Positions 7,877 to 14,482 of a stretch of DNA of 17,459 nt are shown here, piece by piece. The position numbers and the translations under genes were made by a program. Each line of letters opens with the position of its first letter. The first letter of the stretch is position 1. Source of the DNA: Modestobacter sp. (GTDB lineage Bacteria > Actinomycetota > Actinomycetes > Mycobacteriales > Geodermatophilaceae); NCBI GenBank assembly GCA_025966175.1, contig JAOPVN010000027.1, positions 1-17,459 on the forward strand. The letters run 5' to 3'. Below the pieces are notes generated by a model. The model did not search any database and was not told the origin of the DNA. It saw only the letters and a list, made by a program, of their open reading frames with translations.

Positions 7877-7879
7877 GTT
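7874..7879 (+). promoter_or_regulatory. -10 element overlapping the symporter stop codon
   Basis: TAGGTT (TANNNT) begins with the TAG stop of the symporter gene and ends 6 nt before GTG 7886, the start of the zinc-ribbon gene. No Shine-Dalgarno lies between them. This is leaderless-start architecture. Confidence 0.5.
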
Positions 7880-7885
7880 GGCCGC

Positions 7886-8626
7886 GTGCAGGCTGACCAC
7901 TTCGACCAGCAGAAGCTGCTGGCCCTCGCTGCGGAGGACGTCGCCCTCGCGCAACTCGCCCACCGCAAGCGGACCCTTCCCGAACTCGCTGCCGTCGAGG
8001 CGGCCCAGGAGGCGCAGCGGACCCTGTCCGGCGACGTCGTCCGGGCCGAGACCGAGGTGCGCGACCTCGACCGCGAGCAGAAGCGGCTGGAGGGCGACGT
8101 CGACACGGTGCGCCAGCGGGCCGCCCGTGACCAGTCGCGGATCGACTCCGGTGGCGCGACGCCCAAGGAGATCACCGGGCTGCAGCACGAGCTGGAGTCC
8201 CTGAACCGCCGGCAGTCCGACCTCGAGGACCAGGTCCTGGAGCTGATGGAGCGCCGGGAGGCCGCCGACGCCGCGCTGGCCACGGCCCAGACCGGGCTGG
8301 CCGCGGCCCAGACCGACCAGGAGCGGGCCGAGCAGCAGCGGGACGACGCGCTGGCCGACATCGCCGACGCGACGCAGCAGCACCAGGCCAAGCGGGACGC
8401 GATCGCCGGCACGGTGCCGCAGCCGCTGCTGGCGCAGTACGACCGGATCGCCAAGCAGACCGGCGGCACGGGTGCCGCGCACCTGCACGCCGGTCGCTGC
8501 GAGGGCTGCCGGATCGAGTTCTACGGCACCGAGCTGGCGACCTACCGCAACGCCGACCCGCACACCGTGCTGCGGTGCGAGAACTGCGGCCGGATCCTGG
8601 TGCGCACCGCCGAGTCCGGGCTGTGA
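7886..8626 (+). CDS. Coiled-coil protein with C-terminal C4 zinc ribbon (CT398 / Rv2229c-like)
   Basis: A 246-residue cytoplasmic protein. Residues about 10-175 are rich in Glu, Gln, Arg, Ala and Leu with heptad character, predicting a long antiparallel coiled coil (for example QEAQRTLSGDVVRAETEVRDL). The C-terminus has two Cys pairs, C205-x2-C208 and C231-x2-C234, forming a C4 zinc ribbon. The architecture matches the family of M. tuberculosis Rv2229c and Chlamydia CT398; a nucleic-acid or protein-scaffold role has been proposed, but the function is not firmly known. GTG 7886 has a -10 box 6 nt upstream and no RBS. Its last 4 nt overlap the next start (GTGA, 8623-8626), so the RNase HI gene is translationally coupled, the order conserved in actinobacteria. 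Confidence 0.9.
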   Translation: MQADHFDQQKLLALAAEDVALAQLAHRKRTLPELAAVEAAQEAQRTLSGDVVRAETEVRDLDREQKRLEGDVDTVRQRAARDQSRIDSGGATPKEITGLQHELESLNRRQSDLEDQVLELMERREAADAALATAQTGLAAAQTDQERAEQQRDDALADIADATQQHQAKRDAIAGTVPQPLLAQYDRIAKQTGGTGAAHLHAGRCEGCRIEFYGTELATYRNADPHTVLRCENCGRILVRTAESGL

Positions 8627-9732
8627 GCGCCGGCTCTTCGGGCAGGCGCTTCATCGTCGAGGCGGACGGCGGGTCGCGGGGCAACCCCGGTCCGGCCGGC
8701 TACGGCGCGCTGGTGCGGGACGCCGAGACCGGCCGGCTGCTCGCCGAGCGGGCGGAGTCCGTCGGGCGGGCCACCAACAACGTCGCCGAGTACGGCGGGC
8801 TGGTCGCCGGGCTGCAGGCCGCCCTCGACCTCGACCCGACGGCGAGCGTCGAGGTCCGGATGGACTCCAAGCTCGTCGTCGAGCAGATGTCGGGCCGCTG
8901 GCAGATCAAGCACCCGGACATGAAGAAGCTCGCCGTCCAGGCCCGGGAGCTGTCCCGCCAGCTGGCCTCGGTCCGCTACACCTGGGTGCCACGAGCGCAG
9001 AACGGCGCCGCCGACGCGCTGGCCAACAGCGCGATGGACGGCAAGCCGGTGCGCCGGGACCTCGCCACCGAGCCGGTGGTCGTGGAGGACGACGTCCAGC
9101 CGGCCACCGAGCCCGCCCCCGTCGTCACCACGGTCACGCACCTGCTGCGGCACGGCCGCACCGAGCACACCCCCGAGCGTCGGTTCAGTGGCAGCAGCGA
9201 CCTGCCGCTGTCCGAGCTCGGCCGCGCCGACGCCGCGGCCGCCGCGGCGCACCTGGCCGGCCGGGGGATCGACGTCATCGTCGCCTCGCCGCTGCAGCGC
9301 ACCCGGCAGACCGCCGAGGCGGCCGCGGAGGTGCTCGGCGTCCCGGTCGAGTTCGACGGCGACCTGCGCGAGCTGGACTTCGGTGCCTGGGAGGGCCTCA
9401 CCGGGGCGGAGGCGCAGCAGAAGAGCCCGCTGGCCTTCCGCCGCTGGTCCGGGGCGATCGACGTCCGGCCGCCCGGCGGCGAGTCCGTGGCCGACGTGTC
9501 CACCCGGGTCGCCCGGGCCCGGGCCCGGCTGCTGGAGCGGCACGCAGGGAAGACGGTGCTCGTGGTCAGCCACGTCACGCCGATCAAACTGCTGCTCGCC
9601 GCCGGTCTGGGCGTCGGCGACGACATCGTGCACCGGGTGTTCCTCGAGGCGGCGTCGCTGTCCACGGTCACCTGGTCCTCGGACGGACGCACCTCGGTCC
9701 GCCTGGTCAACGACACCTCGCACCTCGGCTGA
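8623..9732 (+). CDS. Bifunctional RNase HI / phosphoglycerate-mutase-like acid phosphatase (Rv2228c-like)
   Basis: A 369-residue two-domain enzyme. The N-terminal RNase HI domain (about 9-140) has the four catalytic acids D15 (in EADGGSRGNPGPAGYGAL), E56 (NNVAEYGG), D81 (VRMDSKLV) and D131 (AADALAN), and would cut the RNA strand of RNA-DNA hybrids. The C-terminal histidine-phosphatase domain (about 170-365) has the phospho-acceptor motif R176-H177-G178 and a second active-site His in VVSHVTP. Related domains act as alpha-ribazole phosphatase (CobC) or acid phosphatase. M. tuberculosis Rv2228c has the same fusion and has been reported to show both kinds of activity. The start GTG overlaps the previous stop, so expression is coupled. 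The domains are joined by a Val/Glu/Pro-rich linker (about 140-170). Confidence 0.93.
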   Translation: MSAGSSGRRFIVEADGGSRGNPGPAGYGALVRDAETGRLLAERAESVGRATNNVAEYGGLVAGLQAALDLDPTASVEVRMDSKLVVEQMSGRWQIKHPDMKKLAVQARELSRQLASVRYTWVPRAQNGAADALANSAMDGKPVRRDLATEPVVVEDDVQPATEPAPVVTTVTHLLRHGRTEHTPERRFSGSSDLPLSELGRADAAAAAAHLAGRGIDVIVASPLQRTRQTAEAAAEVLGVPVEFDGDLRELDFGAWEGLTGAEAQQKSPLAFRRWSGAIDVRPPGGESVADVSTRVARARARLLERHAGKTVLVVSHVTPIKLLLAAGLGVGDDIVHRVFLEAASLSTVTWSSDGRTSVRLVNDTSHLG

Positions 9733-9768
9733 CCGGGCGGGAACGTGCGTGCCACTCCGCTTGTTGGT

Positions 9769-9786
9769 GCTTTCGGTACCGAAAGC
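9769..9786. promoter_or_regulatory. Perfect 18-bp palindrome upstream of nadA
   Basis: GCTTTCGGT followed by its exact reverse complement ACCGAAAGC, 20 nt before the nadA start. The size and position suit a dimeric repressor operator or an RNA hairpin. GGGCGGG (9735-9741) could also pair with CCCGCCC (9786-9792), enclosing it. NAD-responsive regulators such as NrtR control nad genes in some actinobacteria, but I cannot match this site to a known consensus. Confidence 0.55.
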
Positions 9787-9795
9787 CCGCCCTTC

Positions 9796-9801
9796 GAGGA
9801 G
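9796..9801 (+). promoter_or_regulatory. Shine-Dalgarno that sets the nadA start
   Basis: GAGGAG ends 5 nt before TTG 9807 and 11 nt before GTG 9813. The spacing favours TTG 9807. It is one of the few clear Shine-Dalgarno sites in the window. Confidence 0.6.
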
Positions 9802-9806
9802 CGCTC

Positions 9807-10838
9807 TTGACCGTGACCACCGCCCCGCCCGTCGTCACCCGCACGACCGGTGACCGCACGATGTCCTCCGCCGAGTACGAGGCATGGGCGGCGGAGGTCC
9901 GTCAGCTGGCCGACGAGCGCGGCGCCGTCGTCCTGGCGCACAACTACCAGGTGCCCGAGATCCAGGACGTCGCCCACTTCACCGGCGACTCGCTGTACCT
10001 GTCCCGGGTCGCGGCCGAGACCGACGCCCGCGAGATCGTGTTCTGCGGCGTCCACTTCATGGCCGAGACCGCCAAGATCCTCTCGCCGGACAAGACGGTG
10101 CTGCTGCCCGACCACGCGGCCGGCTGCTCGCTGGCCGACAGCATCACCGCCGAGCAGTTGCGCGAGTGGAAGGCCGAGCACCCGGACGCCGTCGTCGTCA
10201 GCTACGTCAACACCACGGCGGCGGTGAAGGCGGAGACCGACATCTGCTGCACGTCGTCCAACGCCGCCGACGTCGTCCGGTCCATCCCGGCCGACCGGGA
10301 GATCCTGTTCTGCCCCGACCAGTTCCTCGGCGCGCACGTCAAGCGGGTCACCGGCCGGGAGAACATCTCGATCTGGGCGGGGGAGTGCCACGTGCACGCC
10401 GGGATCAGCCCCAGCGACGTGCGCGCGCAGATCGCCGCCCACCCCGGCGCGGAGATCCTGGTGCACCCCGAGTGCGGCTGCACCACCTCGGTGCTGGACC
10501 TGGTCAGCCACGGCGACCTGCCGGCCGACCGCACCCGGGTGCTCTCGACCGGCGGCATGGCCCAGGCGGCGGCGACGACGACCGCCCCGCAGGTGCTGGT
10601 GGCCACCGAGATCGGCATCCTGCACCAGCTGCGGGCGCTGAACTCCGGCACCGAGTTCATCCCGATGAACGAGCGCGCCTCCTGCCGCTACATGAAGATG
10701 ATCACCCCGGCGAAGCTGCTGCACACGCTGCGCACCGGTGAGGGGGCCATCGACGTCAACCCGCAGATCGCCGCCCGGGCCCGTCGCGCCGTCGAGGCGA
10801 TGGTCGCCATCGGCGAGCCCGGCCGCGGCGGGGAGTAG
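9807..10838 (+). CDS. nadA: Quinolinate synthase NadA
   Basis: A 343-residue [4Fe-4S] enzyme that condenses iminoaspartate (from the NadB reaction) with dihydroxyacetone phosphate to give quinolinate, the precursor of NAD. The three expected cluster cysteines are C107 (HAAGCSLADS), C223 (VHPECGC) and C293 (ERASCRYMKMITP). Other hallmarks are VVLAHNYQVPEIQDVAHFTGDS near the N-terminus, FCGVHFMAETAKIL, VVSYVNTTAAVKAE and FCPDQFLG. TTG 9807 is chosen for its GAGGAG spacing; GTG 9813 is nearly as good and ATG 9861 would shorten the N-terminus. Length is normal. No nadB or nadC flanks it, although these often form an operon with nadA, so they are presumably elsewhere. A perfect palindrome upstream suggests separate control. 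Confidence 0.96.
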   Translation: MTVTTAPPVVTRTTGDRTMSSAEYEAWAAEVRQLADERGAVVLAHNYQVPEIQDVAHFTGDSLYLSRVAAETDAREIVFCGVHFMAETAKILSPDKTVLLPDHAAGCSLADSITAEQLREWKAEHPDAVVVSYVNTTAAVKAETDICCTSSNAADVVRSIPADREILFCPDQFLGAHVKRVTGRENISIWAGECHVHAGISPSDVRAQIAAHPGAEILVHPECGCTTSVLDLVSHGDLPADRTRVLSTGGMAQAAATTTAPQVLVATEIGILHQLRALNSGTEFIPMNERASCRYMKMITPAKLLHTLRTGEGAIDVNPQIAARARRAVEAMVAIGEPGRGGE

Positions 10839-10847
10839 AAGGTCGAA

Positions 10848-10901
10848 GGACCCCGTCCTCCTCATCCCTCGCAAGCTCGGGACGAGCCTCTGGACGGGGC
10901 C
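10848..10901 (+). repeat. 54-nt structured hairpin element, copy B (possible terminator)
   Basis: It has the same length and fold as 3893-3946. CCCCGTCC pairs with GGACGGGG (positions 4-11/45-52), and CTC-A-TCCC pairs with GGGA-C-GAG with one A-C mismatch, around the loop TCGCAAGCTC. It lies between the convergent nadA and ArsB-like genes, 3' of nadA and in the same orientation as copy A. Outer arms AAGGTC (10839-10844) and GACCTT (10908-10913) add a further inverted repeat reaching into the ArsB-like gene's 3' end. Confidence 0.8.
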
Positions 10902-10904
10902 ACA

Positions 10905-12131
10905 TCAGACCTTGAGGGCCACCCACAGCGCGGCGGTCGCCCCCACCAGGGTGAGCGGCACGGTCGCCAGTCCGACGGCGCTGAACCGCAGCGCTCCGGG
11001 CGCGTCCGAGCCCAGCGCCTTGCGCCACAACAGGGTGGCCAGCGACCCGACGTAGGTGAGGTTCGGCCCGACGTTCACCCCGATGAGCACCGCCAGCAGC
11101 ACCGGGGCGCCGCCGGCCGTGGCGACCGGGACCAGCGCCAGCGTCGCCGGGAGGTTGTTCACCACGTTGGCCAGGACGGCGGCCAGCGCGGCCACGCCGA
11201 GCAGCGCCACCAGTCCGTGCCCGTCGGGCAGCAGGGCGGTCAGCAGCCGGTCGAGCCCCGCCTGCCGCACCGCCAGGACGATCACGCCGAGCCCCAGCAC
11301 GAAGGCGGCGAAGGGCAGGTCGGCGGCGCGCAGGAGCTGACGGGGCCGGCTGCGCCCGGTCAGCAGCCGGCGGCCGCCCAGCACCAGCACCGCCATCGCG
11401 GCCGGGACCACCGGAGGTACCCCCAGGGCCGAAGCCACTCCGAACCCGGCCACGGTCAGTCCGACCACGACGAGCGCCAGGACCGGTGCCGGGGGCGCCT
11501 CGGTCACCGGGGCCGTGACCGTACCGGCCAGGTCGCGGCGGAAGACCGCACGCAGCAGCAGGTACTCCACGCCCACCGCGACCAACGTCGGTCCCAGCAT
11601 GAGTCCGGTGAAGGAGACGAACGACAGCCCCGTCGCGGCGAAGGCCAGCAGATTCGTCAGGTTGGACACCGGCATGAGCAGCGACGCCGAGTTGGCGAGG
11701 TGGCCGGCCGCGTAGGCGTGCGGCCGGGCCGGTACCCGCATCCGTGCCGCGGTGGCCACCACGACGGGGGTGAGCAGCACCGCGGTGGCATCCAGGCTGA
11801 GCACGGCGGTGACGAGCGCGGCGACCACGACGACGCGGGCGAACAGCCGGCGAGGTGAGCGGCCGGCCCGGCGGGCGGTGACCGCGGCCGCCCACCGGAA
11901 CAGGCCCTCGGCATCGGCCAGGTGCGCCAGCACCAGGAGAACGACGAGGAACCCGACGGTGGGCCCCAGCTCCGTGACGGTGCGCCCGGCGTCGCTCCAG
12001 CGGACCGCCCCGACAGCCGCCAGCAGCAGCGCGCCGGGGACGGCGACCGCCGCGGCGGGCACCCTGGGGGAGCCGGCAACGGCGGCCCACAGTGCACCGA
12101 CGAGCAGGAAACCGGCCGGCACGGCGATCAC
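10905..12131 (-). CDS. ArsB / SLC13-type (ion transporter superfamily) permease
   Basis: A 408-residue membrane protein with about 11-12 hydrophobic segments. It belongs to the ArsB/NhaD/SLC13 ion transporter superfamily, judging by paired re-entrant-loop motifs: SLDATAVLLTPVV and NSASLLMPVSNLTNLL in the first half, VVNNLPATLALVP and VGPNLTYVGSLATLLWRK in the second. These resemble ArsB arsenite antiporters most closely. However, no arsR, arsC or arsA is nearby, so arsenite export is only one possibility; another anion or dicarboxylate is possible. The start GTG 12131 lies 16 nt after the TauE/SafE stop, with only a weak GGCGGG upstream, so it is probably co-transcribed with that gene. GTG 12122 is an alternative start. 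Confidence 0.85.
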   Translation of the reverse strand: MIAVPAGFLLVGALWAAVAGSPRVPAAAVAVPGALLLAAVGAVRWSDAGRTVTELGPTVGFLVVLLVLAHLADAEGLFRWAAAVTARRAGRSPRRLFARVVVVAALVTAVLSLDATAVLLTPVVVATAARMRVPARPHAYAAGHLANSASLLMPVSNLTNLLAFAATGLSFVSFTGLMLGPTLVAVGVEYLLLRAVFRRDLAGTVTAPVTEAPPAPVLALVVVGLTVAGFGVASALGVPPVVPAAMAVLVLGGRRLLTGRSRPRQLLRAADLPFAAFVLGLGVIVLAVRQAGLDRLLTALLPDGHGLVALLGVAALAAVLANVVNNLPATLALVPVATAGGAPVLLAVLIGVNVGPNLTYVGSLATLLWRKALGSDAPGALRFSAVGLATVPLTLVGATAALWVALKV

Positions 12132-12147
12132 GGCGACGCCCGCCGAC

Positions 12148-12903
12148 TCAGCCGCGCAGGAACAGGTAGATCGACACCGCGACGCCGAAGACCACGATCA
12201 GCACCCGCAGCGGCGTGCTCGGGATGCGGGTGGCCACCTTCGCGCCCAGGAAGCCGCCGATCAGGCTGGCGGGGGCGCAGACCGCCACGTACTCCCAGGC
12301 GACGTCGGCCCAGATCCCGAAGATCACCACGGTCACGCTGGCGGTGATCAGCGACAGGACGCTCTTGACGGCGTTGGCCAGCTTCAGCCGACCGAGGCCC
12401 AGGCCGAGCACCCCGACCAGGATCACGCCCAGCGCGCCACCGAAGTAACCGCCGTAGACGGTGGCGAGGAAGAGCGCGACGTACAGCCACGCCGGGTCCC
12501 GCGGAACGCCGTCGACCTCGCGTCGGCGCAGCCGCTTGGTGACCAGCGGCTGGAAGGCCAGCAGGATGCTGGCCAGGAACACCAGCACCGGGACGACGGT
12601 GTCGAAGGCCGCCGACGGGGTGGTGAGCAGCAGCACCGAACCCGCCGTGCCGCCCAGCACCGCGGTGATGCCGAAGCGGATCAGCCGGCCGCGCTGACCG
12701 GCGTACTCCTTGCGGAAGCCGACCACCCCGCCCACGTAGCCGGGCCACTGGGCGATCGAGTTGGTGACGTTGGCGGGCACGGTGCCCAGGCCCAGGCCGA
12801 CGAGAGTGGGGAAGAGGATCAGCGATCCACCGCCGGCGATGGAGTTGATGACGCCGGCGATCAGGGCGACCCCGGCGGCGATGAGCAGGTCGGCGGCGGA
12901 CAC
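12148..12903 (-). CDS. TauE/SafE (TSUP) family membrane permease
   Basis: A 251-residue inner-membrane protein with about 8 hydrophobic segments. It shows the TSUP hallmark near the N-terminus (GVINSIAGGGSLILFPTL) and its repeat in the second half (YGGYFGGALGVILVG). The family exports or imports sulfur-containing or carboxylate anions such as sulfoacetate, sulfite and thiosulfate; the substrate is not determinable here. GTG 12903 is preferred because a TAGGCT hexamer lies 8 nt upstream on its strand. ATG 12930 would add nine residues but would overlap the start of the divergent gene. The gene leads an apparent two-gene operon with the ArsB-like permease. Confidence 0.87.
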   Translation of the reverse strand: MSAADLLIAAGVALIAGVINSIAGGGSLILFPTLVGLGLGTVPANVTNSIAQWPGYVGGVVGFRKEYAGQRGRLIRFGITAVLGGTAGSVLLLTTPSAAFDTVVPVLVFLASILLAFQPLVTKRLRRREVDGVPRDPAWLYVALFLATVYGGYFGGALGVILVGVLGLGLGRLKLANAVKSVLSLITASVTVVIFGIWADVAWEYVAVCAPASLIGGFLGAKVATRIPSTPLRVLIVVFGVAVSIYLFLRG

Positions 12904-12911
12904 GAACGGCG

Positions 12912-12921
12912 AGCCTACGGT
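12912..12921. promoter_or_regulatory. Bidirectional promoter core with overlapping -10 elements
   Basis: The 10-mer AGCCTACGGT reads TACGGT on the plus strand (12916-12921), 7 nt before ATG 12929 of the DoxX-like gene. It reads TAGGCT on the minus strand (12917-12912), 8 nt before GTG 12903 of the TauE/SafE gene. The two TANNNT boxes share the TA step at 12916-12917. Only 25 nt separate the two start codons. Confidence 0.6.
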
Positions 12922-12928
12922 GAACGGC

Positions 12929-13288
12929 ATGCCGACCACGGTTCGGGCGCGCGCACTGTTGGTCCTGCTCGGAGGCGCCGGGGTGCTGCACCTGCTCCGG
13001 CCGCGGGGCTTCGAGTTCCTGGTGCCCCCGGAGCTCGGCCCGGCCCGCCCGTGGGTCCTCGGCAGTGGGGTCGCCGAGATCGGCACCGCGGCGCTGCTGG
13101 CCGCGCCGGTGACCCGGCGGGCGGGGGGATGGGCGGCGGCCGCGTTGCTGGTCGGGTTCGTCCCGGCGCACCTGCACACCTTCCGGGTGGTCCGGGGAAA
13201 GCCGGGGCCGACGGCGTTCGCCGTCCTCCGGTTGCCGCTGCAGGTGCCGATGGTGCAGGCCGCGCTGCGGGTCGCCCGCGCCCGCTGA
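12929..13288 (+). CDS. Small DoxX-like membrane protein
   Basis: A 119-residue membrane protein with about four hydrophobic segments. The sequence follows the pattern of small DoxX-family proteins: GAGVLHLLRPRGFEFLVPPEL, then a GVAEIGTAALL helix, GWAAAALLVGFVPAHLHTF, and a closing RLPLQVPMVQAALR. DoxX proteins are linked loosely to redox or thiol metabolism in some bacteria; no specific activity can be assigned. ATG 12929 lies 7 nt after TACGGT with no Shine-Dalgarno, suggesting a leaderless transcript. The gene is divergent from the TauE/SafE permease with a shared promoter core, and convergent with the Lrp gene across a strong hairpin. Confidence 0.8.
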   Translation: MPTTVRARALLVLLGGAGVLHLLRPRGFEFLVPPELGPARPWVLGSGVAEIGTAALLAAPVTRRAGGWAAAALLVGFVPAHLHTFRVVRGKPGPTAFAVLRLPLQVPMVQAALRVARAR

Positions 13289-13314
13289 GGCCGCTCCGGG
13301 ATCAGGTGACTGAT

Positions 13315-13362
13315 CGTGTCTGCTGCTGGCTCACGTCAGGAGGTGAGCCAGCAGCAGACACG
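13315..13362. terminator. Perfect 20-bp-stem hairpin between convergent genes
   Basis: CGTGTCTGCTGCTGGCTCAC (13315-13334) and its exact reverse complement (13343-13362) flank the 8-nt loop GTCAGGAG. It lies between the 3' ends of the DoxX-like gene and the Lrp gene, so it could terminate both strands. No T-tract follows on either side. GGTGAGCCA occurs in the right arm (13342-13350) and again just after it (13362-13370), so the arm is partly duplicated. Confidence 0.7.
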
Positions 13363-13385
13363 GTGAGCCAGGACGGCGGTAGGCG

Positions 13386-14393
13386 TCAGCGGCCGCGGGC
13401 GGGGGGAGGCTCGGGGTCGGTCAGCCGCGCGCCGTCCATCCGGCTGCCGGCCTGCTTGACCCGGCGCAGCACGGTGGAGGTCTCCAGGGTCCGCACCGGC
13501 AGCGAGCCGACCCGGTCGGTGAGGAAGCGGTACAGGTGTGCGGTGTCCCGGCAGGTCACCGCCACCAGCAGGTTCGCCGTGCCGGTCACGACGGCGGTGT
13601 AGGCGGTCTCCGGCTCCCGGGCCAGTGACTCGCCGACGTGGGCGATGTCCGCCGGGGCGACGCCCAGCCAGAGCATCGCGCTCACCGGGTGCCCGAGCAG
13701 CTCGTTGGCGATCTCCAGGTCGAAGTACAGCGCCCCGGCTGCCCGCAGGGCCTCCACCCGCCGGGCGACCCGGCTCTCCGACCAGCCGGTGACCCCGGCG
13801 AGCTCGGCGTAGCTGAGCCGCCCGTCGGTCGCCAGCGCGGCGAGCAGCAGCTCGTCCTCCGGGTCCAGCGCGACCGGGGTCATCGCCGCCCGCGGGAACT
13901 CCGGGGTGAGCGCCTCGATCTGCTCGTCGGTCAGCCGGTCGTCGAAGCCGGTCCACTCGTAGGCACCGCCGACGTAGGCGTGCAGCACCGAGAAGGCGGT
14001 CAGGTCGATGACCTGCACGGTCCGCGGCAGCCGGTCCAGCAGCAGGGCGTCGCGCTGTCGCGGGGTGCGGGGCCGCGTCGCGCAGGTGATCTCCGCGCCG
14101 CCCGCGGTCAGGCTCACCCACGAGACGTCGGGACGGCGGGCCAGCGCATCGGCCACCGCCCCGGCCGCGGCGGGCTGGACCCGGACCCGGACGAACCAGT
14201 TGGGCTCGGTGGCCTCGGGAGTGGTCAGGCCGAGCACCCGGACGACGCCGTCGGCGCGCAGGCGTCGCCAGCGCCGGGCCACGGTCTGCTCCGACACCCC
14301 GAGGACGGTGGCCAGCCGGCTGAAGGGGGCGCGGCCGTCGGTCTGCATGGCGTGGACGATCCGGCGGTCGATGGCGTCGAGCACGGTCAGCAT
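13386..14393 (-). CDS. Tandem-domain Lrp/AsnC family transcriptional regulator
   Basis: A 335-residue DNA-binding regulator, about twice the usual 150-165 residues, with two Lrp/AsnC units in one chain. Unit 1 has a winged HTH (5-52: LDAIDRRIVHAMQTDGR, then LATVLGVSEQTVARRWRRL) and a ligand-sensing RAM-like domain (about 65-140). Unit 2 has an HTH (177-225: DPEDELLLAALATDGR, then LAGVTGWSESRVARRVEAL) and a RAM domain (about 235-310). Classical family members assemble as octamers of dimers and sense amino acids, so a fused protein would act as a built-in pseudodimer. It is divergent from the MFS exporter across 89 nt, so regulation of that exporter and of itself is the natural guess. ATG 14393 has only a distant AGAAGG upstream. 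Confidence 0.88.
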   Translation of the reverse strand: MLTVLDAIDRRIVHAMQTDGRAPFSRLATVLGVSEQTVARRWRRLRADGVVRVLGLTTPEATEPNWFVRVRVQPAAAGAVADALARRPDVSWVSLTAGGAEITCATRPRTPRQRDALLLDRLPRTVQVIDLTAFSVLHAYVGGAYEWTGFDDRLTDEQIEALTPEFPRAAMTPVALDPEDELLLAALATDGRLSYAELAGVTGWSESRVARRVEALRAAGALYFDLEIANELLGHPVSAMLWLGVAPADIAHVGESLAREPETAYTAVVTGTANLLVAVTCRDTAHLYRFLTDRVGSLPVRTLETSTVLRRVKQAGSRMDGARLTDPEPPPARGR

Positions 14394-14470
14394 CCTGCAG
14401 TACGGCCTTCTTGCATGGAGGATCGCGTCACCTTCTCCTGGCTGACCGCACTCGTGTCGGTGCCCGGCGG

Positions 14471-14476
14471 CACAGT
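14471..14476 (+). promoter_or_regulatory. -10-like hexamer for the MFS exporter
   Basis: CACAGT keeps the key A at position 2 and T at position 6 of a -10 box and ends 6 nt before ATG 14483. It lies in the 89-nt divergent region 14394-14482. That region also holds TGCA half-sites at 14397-14400 and 14412-14415, where an Lrp-type protein could bind. Confidence 0.35.
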
Positions 14477-14482
14477 GGGGGC

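Noticed and set aside
5633..8563. A 976-codon minus-strand open frame
   Set aside because: It is antisense to the Nif3, DUF3311, MctP and zinc-ribbon genes, all with clear motifs. Its composition is repetitive Arg/Asp/Gly and it shows no family motif.
8472..9806. In-frame N-terminal extension of nadA reaching back to 8472
   Set aside because: The extension reads across the RNase HI gene in another frame and is Arg/Ala/Gly-rich. NadA homology begins only after the Shine-Dalgarno at 9796.
11217..11858. Plus-strand Gln/His/Arg-rich open frame within the ArsB-like region
   Set aside because: It is antisense to a membrane protein with clear ArsB-superfamily motifs, and its product is hydrophilic low-complexity sequence.
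10905..12131. Naming the ArsB-like permease a definite arsenite pump
   Set aside because: The motifs fit ArsB but are shared across the superfamily, and no other ars gene is in the window.
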